In this document: positions 17,791 through 26,043 of the stretch, piece after piece
Layout: each line of letters opens with the position of its first letter
How positions within the stretch are numbered: the stretch's first letter is position 1
NCBI GenBank assembly: GCA_013204025.1
Contig: JABMOW010000026.1
Span: forward strand, 1 to 64,000
Direction: 5' to 3'
Length of the DNA stretch: 64,000 nt
From: Fidelibacterota bacterium
Lineage (GTDB): Bacteria > Fidelibacterota > Marinisomatia > SCGC-AAA003-L08 > JACNLC01
Made by a program: the position numbers and the translations under genes
Notes under the pieces: model-generated
What the model was told of the DNA's origin: nothing
Seen by the model: the letters and a program-made list of their open reading frames with translations, nothing else
The model's database searches: none

Positions 17791-17819
17791 CCCGAATAAA
17801 CGCGATGCGTTTATTCGGG
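17791..17819. promoter_or_regulatory. Perfect 13-bp inverted repeat, operator-like
   Basis: CCCGAATAAACGC and GCGTTTATTCGGG form a perfect palindrome around GAT. The core GAATAAACG also occurs as a direct copy about 32 bp upstream at 17762-17770, giving three copies of one motif. No T-tract follows, so a terminator is unlikely. The palindrome ends four bases before a TTGACT -35-like hexamer and 53 bp before the start codon of a gene with a putative DNA-binding fold. This suggests an operator for that gene pair. Confidence 0.5.
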
Positions 17820-17822
17820 ATG

Positions 17823-17851
17823 TTGACTGCAATTATTAAGAACTAAATAAT
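17823..17851 (+). promoter_or_regulatory. Candidate promoter of the winged-helix/phosphorylase gene pair
   Basis: TTGACT (17823-17828) and AATAAT (17846-17851) are separated by 17 bp. The -10 element is weak. The position directly next to the 13-bp palindrome and just upstream of the gene pair makes it plausible. Confidence 0.3.
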
Positions 17852-17872
17852 CAATTATAAAAAGAAAATATT

Positions 17873-18595
17873 ATGGCAGATTTTAGATTACCATCATCGT
17901 CTTACACAGAGTTAACCAAACTGATTAAAGCATACAGTTCAAACCCAAAAGGGGGAAGTTTGGATGATATTAGCCAATCAACAGCGATCCATAGAGTTGT
18001 AGTTAGCAAGAACAGTAAATTTTTAATTGCAGCGGGAATTATTAAAGGAGGAAATTTAAAGAGTCCAACTGAAAATGGATTGAATTTAGGACGTGCTTTG
18101 TCTTTTAATAAGTCCGACGAAATAATAAAATATTGGAAAAATATTATTTCTGAAACTGATTTTTTTATAAAAATGCTTACTGCTCTTGAAGTAAAAAGTG
18201 GAATGACAGAGGCTGATTTTATTGGGCATATAGAATATTCTTCGGGACAAAACAAAAACAAAGAATCAAGAGCTGGTTCAGGAGCTATAGTTGAAATATT
18301 GAAAGAAGCTGATTTAATTCAAGAATCGAATGGAAAACTAATTTCTTCTAAAAATTTGGATACAACGGAAGAGGAAGAAGATGAGGTTCTTGATAATTCT
18401 TCAAAGTCTGTTAATACTGACATGCTTAAAGAAGAAAAAAACGATTTGTCATCAAACATAAGTAAAACGGTATCAGTTGGTCGAGAAAGTGGAGTAACTA
18501 TAAATATAAATGTACAACTCACCGTGCCAGAAACGACAGATGAGAAAGTTTATGACAAGTTTTTCGAAGCAATGAAGAAACATTTATTGTCATAA
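17873..18595 (+). CDS. Putative double winged-helix protein, DUF5343-like
   Basis: The 240-aa product shows two helix-rich, winged-helix-like units. The first (residues ~8-75) reads [37 protein letters not shown]. The second (~95-165) reads [34 protein letters not shown]. An acidic low-complexity linker (TTEEEEDEV) follows, and the C-terminal segment [20 protein letters not shown] resembles the closing strand-helix of DUF5343-type proteins. That resemblance is from memory and should be searched. The gene ends 4 nt before a nucleoside-phosphorylase-like gene. Both are much richer in AT than the kinase gene upstream, suggesting transfer. A DNA-binding or adaptor role is inferred. Confidence 0.7.
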   Translation: MADFRLPSSSYTELTKLIKAYSSNPKGGSLDDISQSTAIHRVVVSKNSKFLIAAGIIKGGNLKSPTENGLNLGRALSFNKSDEIIKYWKNIISETDFFIKMLTALEVKSGMTEADFIGHIEYSSGQNKNKESRAGSGAIVEILKEADLIQESNGKLISSKNLDTTEEEEDEVLDNSSKSVNTDMLKEEKNDLSSNISKTVSVGRESGVTININVQLTVPETTDEKVYDKFFEAMKKHLLS

Positions 18596-18599
18596 CATT

Positions 18600-19490
18600 A
18601 TGGATAATCTTTCTAAAATTTTTCTAAATACTTCAAAATTCGCTTTAGAAGCACGAAAAATATTTGGAATACCATTAAAACAAGAAAACAAAACAAATAA
18701 TTACGATATAGGGATTATTACAGCCACTGCTGAAGAATTCAATTCAATTGTTAGCTTAATTGACAACTGTGATGAATTAAATGAAAGTTTTAATGATTCA
18801 ATTATTTATTACTATGGCACCATAAATACGAATTCTGGTTTAAAGAGTATTATTATCCCTTACCCAATTTCAATGGGTGTTGAAGCGAGCGTTTCTACAA
18901 CAAGCAAAATGCTTTCAAATTTTAAGTTTAATTATGTCTTTATGGTTGGAATTTGTGCAGGAAATAAAAATGTAACTAACATTGGAGATGTTATTGTTGC
19001 AGAAAAGTCTCTGAACTACAATGAAATTGTGGAAGTACAAAGACAAGATAAAGGTACAAGGAAAAAATTCAGACAAAATGCAGATTCAATAGATAGAAAT
19101 CTTAAAGCACGATTGTCACTTTTTTCAAAAAAAATTGATTTTAAAAAATTTAAATCGGAATATATTGAAAGTGGAATTTTCAATAATCCTTTAAAATGTC
19201 ATATTGGTCTTTTAGTCTCCGGTAGTTCTCTTTTGCGAAGTGACAAAAAAATAAAAGAAATTAATGAGGATTATCACGGAATAAAAGGAATGGACATGGA
19301 AACAAACGGATTTTATTTCACATTATCACATTCTCGTAAAGAGCTACAACCAAAATTCGTTTCAATAAAGTCTGTTTCTGACTTTGGCGATTCTACAACT
19401 CACAAAGCTTCCGGTGAGAAAAGAAAGAAATATGCATTATATACTGCATCAGCCACACTATTTGACTTTATTAAAAATCACTTGAAATAA
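18600..19490 (+). CDS. Nucleoside phosphorylase/nucleosidase superfamily protein
   Basis: This 296-aa protein has the fold and active-site pattern of the PNP/MTA-SAH nucleosidase superfamily: DIGIITATAEEFNSI (E45/E46) near the N-terminus, MVGICAGNKNVTNIGDVIVAE (~115-135), the substrate-binding GMDMETNGFYF (M233, E234) and the catalytic-acid motif SVSDFGD (D261). It is not a housekeeping MTA/SAH nucleosidase: a ~35-residue N-terminal extension and a long insertion (about 140-200) are unusual. Stand-alone phosphorylase-like domains of this type are known as effectors in anti-phage and nucleotide-signalling systems, so such a role is possible with its winged-helix partner 4 nt upstream. By eye the GC content is near 25-30%. 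Confidence 0.85.
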   Translation: MDNLSKIFLNTSKFALEARKIFGIPLKQENKTNNYDIGIITATAEEFNSIVSLIDNCDELNESFNDSIIYYYGTINTNSGLKSIIIPYPISMGVEASVSTTSKMLSNFKFNYVFMVGICAGNKNVTNIGDVIVAEKSLNYNEIVEVQRQDKGTRKKFRQNADSIDRNLKARLSLFSKKIDFKKFKSEYIESGIFNNPLKCHIGLLVSGSSLLRSDKKIKEINEDYHGIKGMDMETNGFYFTLSHSRKELQPKFVSIKSVSDFGDSTTHKASGEKRKKYALYTASATLFDFIKNHLK

Positions 19491-19571
19491 CTGCAGCAAA
19501 CAAAGTATAAAAATAATTGCATATTCAGTAGTAAAATCAAGCTTTATAGCCCGCTTCAACTTTCATGCAAT

Positions 19572-19585
19572 TTAACAGTTGTTAA
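19572..19585. repeat. Small inverted repeat in the spacer after the phosphorylase gene
   Basis: TTAACA and TGTTAA surround GT. Together with the palindrome at 19615-19626 this makes the 248-bp spacer unusually rich in dyad symmetry. The function is not known. Confidence 0.45.
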
Positions 19586-19614
19586 CCCTGCAATCGGCTT
19601 CTATTCTTACACTC

Positions 19615-19626
19615 ACCGTTAACGGT
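19615..19626. repeat. Perfect 12-bp palindrome ACCGTTAACGGT
   Basis: A self-complementary 12-mer lies about 110 bp upstream of the small membrane protein gene. It could be a protein-binding site or part of a recombination-site-like spacer. Confidence 0.5.
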
Positions 19627-19738
19627 AGCTTGAATCAAAAAAAGTAAAATATAATTGAAATATCAAATTGGATTGAGAGTCAGGATTGTATTATCGGTAT
19701 AGAAATGTTGATTTAATCAGAAAAACGAATTAATCATT

Positions 19739-20023
19739 ATGAAGAACAAAAGACTTATCATCATCGTAATCATAACAGCAATTCTATTAATCATACCGTT
19801 AATAGCCATGCAGTTCACAGATGAGGTAAATTGGACGCTGTTGGATTTTGTTGTTGCGGGAGTGTTATTAATCGGTACCGGTCTCATGTGTGGGTTTGTC
19901 ATGAGAAAGACAAACAAAATCGGGTATCGAGTCGCTGTCTGTGCAGCTATTCTGGTAGTTCTCCTGCTCATTTGGGCAGAACTTGCAGTGGGTATTTTCG
20001 GGACTCCGTTCAGTGGGCAGTAA
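19739..20023 (+). CDS. Small three-helix membrane protein of unknown function (94 aa)
   Basis: The product is almost entirely hydrophobic, with three predicted transmembrane helices: residues ~5-24 (LIIIVIITAILLIIPLIAM), ~35-54 and ~64-86. Short polar turns (TDEVNW, MRKTNK) separate them. Similar small proteins with a TDEVNWTL.DF..AG motif are, as I recall, common in Bacteroidota, without known function. The gene stands alone between two spacers rich in inverted repeats, which hints at a mobile or cassette-like origin. No operon partner is evident. Confidence 0.75.
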   Translation: MKNKRLIIIVIITAILLIIPLIAMQFTDEVNWTLLDFVVAGVLLIGTGLMCGFVMRKTNKIGYRVAVCAAILVVLLLIWAELAVGIFGTPFSGQ

Positions 20024-20029
20024 ATTTTA

Positions 20030-20102
20030 AAAACACTGCTGACAACATGTGCAAAAAATCACATCGTAGGTCCCTCATAGTTTGTAGAAAACACTGTTAG
20101 CC
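20030..20102. repeat. Imperfect inverted-repeat spacer, possibly cassette-like
   Basis: Downstream of the small membrane gene, GCTGACAAC (20038-20046) and CTGTTAGCC (20094-20102) form an imperfect inverted pair. An inner hairpin ATGTG/CACAT sits at 20047-20064, and the 9-mer AAAACACTG is directly repeated at 20030-20038 and 20088-20096. The layout recalls attC-type recombination sites (outer GTTAGC-like cores, inner stem), but the cores do not match the GTTRRRY consensus exactly. No integrase is in the window. Confidence 0.3.
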
Positions 20103-20194
20103 CACATCATATTTTCAGTTTTTATTTATCTTTTCCTATTATCCGATGAGTTGTCCTAAATTTTCAAGCTAAAAAACAACAGGAAATAGAAATT

Positions 20195-20386
20195 ATGGCA
20201 AAAGTATGTGAAGTTTGTGGAAAGAGACCTACTGTCGGTTACAGAGTAAGTCATGCACACAACCGTACAAAACACCGATGGTTACCGAATTTACAATCCA
20301 TTCGAGTGTTGGTTAAAGGTGCAGCGAAAAAACTGAAAATTTGCACAAGTTGTATTCGTACAGGAAAGTTTACAAAAGCCGCCTAA
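20195..20386 (+). CDS. rpmB: 50S ribosomal protein L28
   Basis: This 63-aa protein is L28 of the large subunit. It has [25 protein letters not shown] and, near the C-terminus, [11 protein letters not shown]. Two CxxC pairs (residues 4/7 and near 52/55) mark the zinc-binding form; many bacteria have a cysteine-free form. An AGGAAA SD lies upstream and a strong hairpin terminator follows. The gene is monocistronic, with no L33 partner next to it. Confidence 0.95.
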   Translation: MAKVCEVCGKRPTVGYRVSHAHNRTKHRWLPNLQSIRVLVKGAAKKLKICTSCIRTGKFTKAA

Positions 20387-20408
20387 GCGACCTTTATGAC
20401 AGACTATT

Positions 20409-20443
20409 AAACCCCGTCTCACATTATGAGACGGGGTTTTTTG
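20409..20443. terminator. Bidirectional terminator between rpmB and ftsZ
   Basis: A 12-bp stem (AACCCCGTCTCA and TGAGACGGGGTT, loop CATTA) is followed by T residues on the + strand and preceded by A-rich sequence. It lies between the convergent ends of rpmB and the division cluster and could serve both. Confidence 0.92.
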
Positions 20444-20471
20444 TTTTTAAAAGGGGATTATTATTAGCGAG

Positions 20472-21680
20472 TTAATACATTTTTCGGTTTCGAATAAACG
20501 CAGGAACATCCAGATCTTCACCAAAAATCTGAACAGGCTGTTCCTCATCGGGTCTTGACGCGTTTACTCCACCGGGTTCATTTTCCATTTGTTTCTTTAA
20601 ATGTACAGGGATCGAACTGATGATCTCCGCTTCATTTTCTCTTGTGCGCATTTCACGGGGAGCGGATGATTTCGAATCCATATTTTGTATGTAATAGGGT
20701 TCTTCCTGCTCGTAAAGGTTGGTTGAATTCAGTCCGGTAGCGATCACCGTAACCCGGATTTCATCCACAAGACTATCGTCCATGACACATCCCAAAATAA
20801 TATTGGCGTCATTTCCAGCTTCTTCATAGATAATTCCGGAAGCGTCGTTGAGTTCATGAATTGTCATATCTTCAGGACCGGAAATATTGACTAATAATCC
20901 CTTTGCGCCTTGGATGTGAACGTCCTGCAGTAATGGTGAGTGGATGGCTTGCTGTGCCGCTAAAATAGCTCTTTCCTCACCCTGTGCGATACCGGTACCC
21001 ATAATGGCGTCGCCCATATTTTCCATCACAGTACGGACATCGGCGAAGTCCAGATTGATCAGTCCGGGGACATTGATCAGATCGGATATACCTTTGGTCG
21101 CCTGATTGAGAATACTGTCGGCCAGTTTAAAGGATTGTTTGACGGTGGTACTTACATCAGCAATTGACAATAATGTCTCGTTGGGAATAACCAAGAGAGT
21201 ATCGCAGCTTTTCTTAAGTTCACGAATACCTTCATCAGCGCGTTTTGTCCGTTTGGGGCCTTCGAAGATAAAAGGTTTGGTGACCACACCTACGGTTAAT
21301 GCTCCGCAATCTTTAGCGATCCGTGCAATGGCAGGTGCAGCGCCGGTTCCGGTACCACCACCCATCCCTGCGGTGATAAATACCATGTCCATTCCTTTTA
21401 GCTTTTCAGCAATAGCATCCTTGCTTTCATCGGCTGCCTGTTTGCCCATTTCAGCGTTAGCGCCTGCCCCTAATCCCTTGGTCAGTTCTTTACCAATTTG
21501 GACTTTGATCTGGGAATTGTTGGCATCCAGGTCTTGGGCATCCGTGTTAATCGCAATGAATTCGACACCCGATAGGTTATCCTCAATCATACGGTTGAGA
21601 GCGTTCCCACCGCCACCGCCTACACCGACAACGGCAATACGTGCCTTCTGGTCTTTCAGATCAATCGGTTCAAATAACAT
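20472..21680 (-). CDS. ftsZ: Cell division protein FtsZ
   Basis: FtsZ is the tubulin-like GTPase that polymerises into the Z ring. The 402-aa protein has the nucleotide-binding VGVGGGGGNALNRM and the tubulin signature GGGTGTG at residues 107-113, followed by the T7-loop region (FADVRTVM). After a variable linker, the C-terminal peptide DLDVPAFIRNRKMY is the conserved tail that binds FtsA. It is the last gene of the cluster, 20 nt after ftsA, and ends near a terminator shared with rpmB. Confidence 0.98.
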   Translation of the reverse strand: MLFEPIDLKDQKARIAVVGVGGGGGNALNRMIEDNLSGVEFIAINTDAQDLDANNSQIKVQIGKELTKGLGAGANAEMGKQAADESKDAIAEKLKGMDMVFITAGMGGGTGTGAAPAIARIAKDCGALTVGVVTKPFIFEGPKRTKRADEGIRELKKSCDTLLVIPNETLLSIADVSTTVKQSFKLADSILNQATKGISDLINVPGLINLDFADVRTVMENMGDAIMGTGIAQGEERAILAAQQAIHSPLLQDVHIQGAKGLLVNISGPEDMTIHELNDASGIIYEEAGNDANIILGCVMDDSLVDEIRVTVIATGLNSTNLYEQEEPYYIQNMDSKSSAPREMRTRENEAEIISSIPVHLKKQMENEPGGVNASRPDEEQPVQIFGEDLDVPAFIRNRKMY

Positions 21681-21700
21681 TATAACCCCTTTATTGTTTA

Positions 21701-22957
21701 TTAATACAACTTGCTAAATAATTTTTTAATCCAGTTTGAAACTGGTTTTAGTCTACTCGGGAATCCATCTCCTTCATCGAATCTTTCCCCAGATTCAATT
21801 GCCCAATAAATCATCCCCACCGCTGCAGAATAGGTGGGGTCCAGTATGGAGTCTGCGACTCCTCCGGTGATGGATGGTATTCCAATTTTCACATCGTGTC
21901 GGAATATGTCTTGCGCCAGATCGGCGATATTGCTCATTTTAGCCGTCCCACCAGTGATCACGATACCAAAGGTAAATAATCCGTTATGATTGCTCTTTCG
22001 AATTTCTGAAGAAGCGAACATCATGATCTCTTTCATCCGAGGTTCGATAAATGAAGCCAACTGCCGGGCATTGATGGATTTCGGCTCACGACCTCGTATA
22101 CCGGGTACGGATATTTGTTCGTCTCCACTCGCAAGGGCTTCCTTAGCTAAACCGTGCTTGCACTTCAAGCTTTCTGCTTGTTCGATGGTGGTCATAGCAC
22201 CATGAGCAATGTCATTTGTAATCGCATCTCCGCCAATGGGAATAATGCCTGAGTGGTATAAGCCACCGTTAAAAAATACCAGTACATCCGTAGTCCCGCC
22301 ACCGATATCCAGCATTACCACGCCCAGGTTTTTCTCGTTCGGATCCAGCACCGCATATGAGGATGCCAGAGGAGACAGCACGAAGTCGATAATCTCAATA
22401 TCCGCTTTTTCAAAACACACTGTCAGATTTTTTTCTGCTGCAACTTCACTATGAATCAAATGTACTTTTGCCTCAAGACGGTTCCCAGTCATGCCAACAG
22501 GATCACGGATATCATTGCGATTATCCACTTTGTATTCCTGGGATAACACATGCAGAATTCTTCTTTCAGAAGGCAAAGTGATACCTTTTGCATGGTCCAG
22601 TACTCGTTGCTTATCTGCTTCTGTGATCTCGTGATCAAATGGATTACGAGTCGAATTTTTACTGACGGTGATCACTCCGGTGTTATTAATCCCTCGGATG
22701 TGTTCTCCTGAAATCCCCACATACGCAGATTCGACTTCTACACCGGCTTGATTTTCCGCCTGCTTTACTGCACTTTTAATGGATTCCACGGTATCGTTGA
22801 TATTGATAACGACGCCCTTTTTCAATCCGGACGTGGGTGAATAGCCAACACCGAGGATTTCAAACGGTTTATCTTCGATGTACGATGCGATAACCACACA
22901 TACTTTGGTGGTCCCCACATCAATACCTGTGATTATATGTTTGTTTTCATCTTTCAT
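21701..22957 (-). CDS. ftsA: Cell division protein FtsA
   Basis: FtsA is the actin-like ATPase that tethers FtsZ to the membrane. The 418-aa protein begins ITGIDVGTTKVCVVIA (phosphate 1 motif). It has the FtsA-specific 1C subdomain in place of actin's 1B, a LDIGGGTTDVLVF phosphate 2 motif and VITGGTAKM. The C-terminal amphipathic helix (VSNWIKKLFSKLY) is the membrane-targeting segment. It lies 2 nt after ftsQ. Confidence 0.97.
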   Translation of the reverse strand: MKDENKHIITGIDVGTTKVCVVIASYIEDKPFEILGVGYSPTSGLKKGVVININDTVESIKSAVKQAENQAGVEVESAYVGISGEHIRGINNTGVITVSKNSTRNPFDHEITEADKQRVLDHAKGITLPSERRILHVLSQEYKVDNRNDIRDPVGMTGNRLEAKVHLIHSEVAAEKNLTVCFEKADIEIIDFVLSPLASSYAVLDPNEKNLGVVMLDIGGGTTDVLVFFNGGLYHSGIIPIGGDAITNDIAHGAMTTIEQAESLKCKHGLAKEALASGDEQISVPGIRGREPKSINARQLASFIEPRMKEIMMFASSEIRKSNHNGLFTFGIVITGGTAKMSNIADLAQDIFRHDVKIGIPSITGGVADSILDPTYSAAVGMIYWAIESGERFDEGDGFPSRLKPVSNWIKKLFSKLY

Positions 22958-22959
22958 AA

Positions 22960-23742
22960 TTATGATCTTCCGATGTTATTTTCTACGACAATTACCTGGC
23001 CGGGAGTACGCAGATCAATAATGTTATAGTCCGTGAGCCGCCGAAGCTTCTCTACAGTCCTATAAAAGGAGACCAGTTTTTCAGTTTGTTCTTCGCAGTT
23101 AGTCATGTCCAACTGGATACATGTTCTTCCGATAATATGGTGAAATATCAATTGATCCATTTCAATTCCTATAGACTGACTAGCTGAAAACAGTTCGGGC
23201 AGGCGTTTTTCGATGGCCAATAAAAACTGAGTCTGGGTTCTTACCCAACTTGCATTATCTTTAGAAGATAATTCGGTAATACTCACTTTTTCAGTTTCAC
23301 CCTTGATTGTAGGCAGATTGAATGACCTTCCAATCGCCGGGTCATGAGGAATGATCACTCCATCACGGTCGAGTATAGCCATTCCATTGTGACATTTAAC
23401 GACTGCAAAAGGTTCTCTCTCGATGACATCAATACGAATTGTTGATGGAAATACCCGGCTTATCTTCTGACTTTTTATGAAGGAATACGCGGATAATCGT
23501 TTTGCCACATCACCCAAATCCAGATCGAGAACCGTTTCATTTTTATTGATATTAGCAATCTCAAGAACCTGATCCGTCGGGATATATCCGTTTCCGGCCA
23601 CAACGGTATTTTTATAAGAATACAACTGACTGACTTCACTATAATTCCAGATGGCAGTGGTTGAGATGATGACAGCGAAGACTATAAAAACTCGATATAG
23701 TATTTCCGGTGTATGATTCCAGATTTTTTTAAGCATGTCCAA
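22960..23742 (-). CDS. ftsQ: Cell division protein FtsQ
   Basis: This 260-aa bitopic protein has a short cytoplasmic N-terminus, one transmembrane helix (~16-32) and a periplasmic POTRA domain (VVAGNGYIPTDQVLEIANIN). A beta domain follows with FPSTIRIDVIEREPFAVV, the hallmark of FtsQ/DivIB. FtsQ links early and late divisome proteins through FtsL and FtsB. Its start overlaps the end of murB by 14 nt. The second Met (codon 3) is an alternative start. Confidence 0.93.
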   Translation of the reverse strand: MDMLKKIWNHTPEILYRVFIVFAVIISTTAIWNYSEVSQLYSYKNTVVAGNGYIPTDQVLEIANINKNETVLDLDLGDVAKRLSAYSFIKSQKISRVFPSTIRIDVIEREPFAVVKCHNGMAILDRDGVIIPHDPAIGRSFNLPTIKGETEKVSITELSSKDNASWVRTQTQFLLAIEKRLPELFSASQSIGIEMDQLIFHHIIGRTCIQLDMTNCEEQTEKLVSFYRTVEKLRRLTDYNIIDLRTPGQVIVVENNIGRS

Positions 23743-24670
23743 ACTCCTTCATAATTGAGTTGGGGAATCCCAGTAACTTAATTTCTAATTCCAAATGAAT
23801 ATTATTCAGAGCGAAGATTTCATTTTTCATTTTTCGGATTAATGTCAACACATCATCGGATGTGGCATGTCGATGATTGACGATAAAATTGGCATGTTTT
23901 TCAGAAATCTCTGCATCACCGCATCGTGTCCCCTTCAGTCCCGCTTGATCGATCAGTAATCCTGTTGGAGTGTCACCCACTGGGTTTTTAAAGATACTCC
24001 CAGCTGATCTAAATTGCAACGGCTGGGATGCCTTACGTCGTGCAGAAGCCAGATTTCGCGCAGTCTGAATTTGGTCCGGGTCTCCTGCTTCACCATTGAA
24101 TACGGCTGCGATCAGGATTTCCTCCGGATTAAATGATGAACTGCGATATGAAAATTTGAGCTGGTCTTTTAACAATTTTTTTTCTTTACCCTGTTTGGTC
24201 AGTACGGTAGCTTCGAATAAATTCCTGGAGATTTCCGTTCCATATGCGCCGGCATTCATGATCAACGCACCTCCTACTGTGCCAGGCACACCGATCAGAC
24301 TCTCTAATCCGCTGATACCACGTTTTATGGCCTGTCTTACCATTGTACCCAGCATGACACCCGAATCTGTAATAATCTGTAGCCCCTCGGTTATCTTGAA
24401 GGATTTAAATGTTTTTTTCAGTGATATCACCAACCCTTCAACACCACTACTATTTGCCAGAACGTTCGAACCGGATCCAATAAAATGAGTTACGACGTTA
24501 TATTTTTCACAGAGCCTCAATAATTGCATCAAATCGGATTTATCTGCTGGATAAACCAGACATTCTGCTGGACCACCAATACCAAAAGTAGTATGCTTTG
24601 CCAGAGGTTCATCAAACCACAATGCTCCACGTGTACTTCCTTCCAGCATCTGACGGATCTGATTTTTCAT
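23729..24670 (-). CDS. murB: UDP-N-acetylenolpyruvoylglucosamine reductase
   Basis: MurB is the FAD enzyme that reduces UDP-GlcNAc-enolpyruvate to UDP-MurNAc. The 313-aa protein has the FAD-binding TTFGIGGPAECLVYP and GSGSNVLANSSG, LIGVPGTVGGALIMNAGAYG, and the catalytic-serine block FRSAGSIFKNP near residue 222. The C-terminal EISEKHANFIVN is also conserved. It sits between murC and ftsQ, overlapping both, as in several FCB and Gram-positive clusters. Confidence 0.96.
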   Translation of the reverse strand: MKNQIRQMLEGSTRGALWFDEPLAKHTTFGIGGPAECLVYPADKSDLMQLLRLCEKYNVVTHFIGSGSNVLANSSGVEGLVISLKKTFKSFKITEGLQIITDSGVMLGTMVRQAIKRGISGLESLIGVPGTVGGALIMNAGAYGTEISRNLFEATVLTKQGKEKKLLKDQLKFSYRSSSFNPEEILIAAVFNGEAGDPDQIQTARNLASARRKASQPLQFRSAGSIFKNPVGDTPTGLLIDQAGLKGTRCGDAEISEKHANFIVNHRHATSDDVLTLIRKMKNEIFALNNIHLELEIKLLGFPNSIMKEFGHA

Positions 24671-26043
24671 AACGATAACATCTCGATGATTTTTTCGTTT
24701 TGTCTCCAGATATCACCTGCGCCCATGGTGATGATCAGATCATTCTCTTGGACCAGGGTTTCAATGAGTGAGGCGACCTCTGTTTTGTCCGATACAGAGT
24801 GTGCATGTTTGTGCCCAAATTCACGGGCTTTATTCGTAATCAACTCAGCAGTCACGCCTTCTATAGGTTCTTCTCTTGCGGGATAGATATCCGTTACTAT
24901 CAAAATATCTGCTTGAAGAAACGCTCTGGCGAAATCTTCGTAAAAATCTTTCGTCCGGGTAAACAAGTGCGGCTGAAAAACTGCTATAATGCGTCGGTTC
25001 CAACCAGATCGTGCTGCTTGCAATGTAGCAGACACTTCAGAGGGATGATGCGCATAATCATCGATAATCATGATGTTTTCAGAGGTCTCATGCAAAATCT
25101 GAAACCGTCTCCAAACCCCCGAATATGCCAGCAATCCCTGTTGGATATGTTCAAAACTCACTTCCAGTTCAATAGCGAGGCAAATCGCAGCCAGTGCATT
25201 TAAAATGTTGTGATCACCGGGTACATTTAATATGATCGTTCCCAATTCGGTATTTTCAGCATAAACATCAAATGTGGTGACGCTTTTTGAATAAGTAATA
25301 ATTTCTGCTCTCACATCCGCTTGTTTTGTAAATCCGAACGTGGTTACTGGTCGTTTGATTCTGGGAAGAATGCTTTGAACATTTAGATTATCAATACAAA
25401 GAGCCGATCTTCCATAAAAAGGTACTGAATTGGCAAAATGCACAAACGCCGATTGCAGATCTTCCAGATTTTTGTAGCAATCCAAGTGCTCAAGGTCGAT
25501 GTTTGTGACGATTGTCATTGTGGGATTCAGAGATAGAAACGATCGGTCGAACTCGTCCGCTTCTACCAAAATAATATCTCCAGAGCCGGTAATCATATTA
25601 GAAGCCAGATCGTTGACAATGCCTCCAATAACGAGAGTAGGATGAATATTTGCGCTTGTCAAAACGGAACCAAGCATGGAGGATGTAGTGGTTTTCCCAT
25701 GGGTTCCTCCAACTGCAATACTGATGGGTTTTAATTTCAGTAGTTCACCCAACATCTCGGCACGTCGGATAACCGGAATATTTCTGGATTGTGCTGCTCC
25801 GATTTCAGGATTATCCAACCGGACAGCTGATGAGTATACCAGCACATCACAAGTCTTGACATTTTTTTCGTGATGTCCTTCAAAAATCTGGATACCCAGA
25901 GAAGACAGGTGATGAGTACGTTCAGAAAATGATTTATCTGACCCGCTAATGCTGAATCCGAGTGAATGTAAAAGCTCTGCCATCCCGCTCATACCGATAC
26001 CGCCGATGCCCACGAAGTGAATGTGTTTCGTTTTTCCAAACAT
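24667..26043 (-). CDS. murC: UDP-N-acetylmuramate--L-alanine ligase
   Basis: MurC adds L-alanine to UDP-MurNAc, the first amino acid of the stem peptide. The 458-aa protein has the Rossmann-like N-terminus FVGIGGIGMSGMAELL, the ATP loop GTHGKTTTSSM, EADEFDRSFL and the C-terminal DDYAHHPSEV motif diagnostic of MurC. It overlaps murG by 1 nt and murB by 4 nt. Confidence 0.97.
   Translation of the reverse strand: MFGKTKHIHFVGIGGIGMSGMAELLHSLGFSISGSDKSFSERTHHLSSLGIQIFEGHHEKNVKTCDVLVYSSAVRLDNPEIGAAQSRNIPVIRRAEMLGELLKLKPISIAVGGTHGKTTTSSMLGSVLTSANIHPTLVIGGIVNDLASNMITGSGDIILVEADEFDRSFLSLNPTMTIVTNIDLEHLDCYKNLEDLQSAFVHFANSVPFYGRSALCIDNLNVQSILPRIKRPVTTFGFTKQADVRAEIITYSKSVTTFDVYAENTELGTIILNVPGDHNILNALAAICLAIELEVSFEHIQQGLLAYSGVWRRFQILHETSENIMIIDDYAHHPSEVSATLQAARSGWNRRIIAVFQPHLFTRTKDFYEDFARAFLQADILIVTDIYPAREEPIEGVTAELITNKAREFGHKHAHSVSDKTEVASLIETLVQENDLIITMGAGDIWRQNEKIIEMLSL

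Noticed and set aside
17791-17819. Terminator for the histidine kinase operon
   Set aside because: The dyad is perfect but has no T-tract on either side and lies more than 200 bp past the kinase stop.
20038-20102. Firm call of an integron attC site
   Set aside because: The outer cores deviate from the consensus and no integrase or second clear site is present, so it is reported only as a possibility.
21106-21717. 203-codon open frame on the + strand opposite ftsZ
   Set aside because: It is an antisense shadow of the well-conserved ftsZ gene, with low-complexity Pro/Ser/Ala composition and no recognisable domain.
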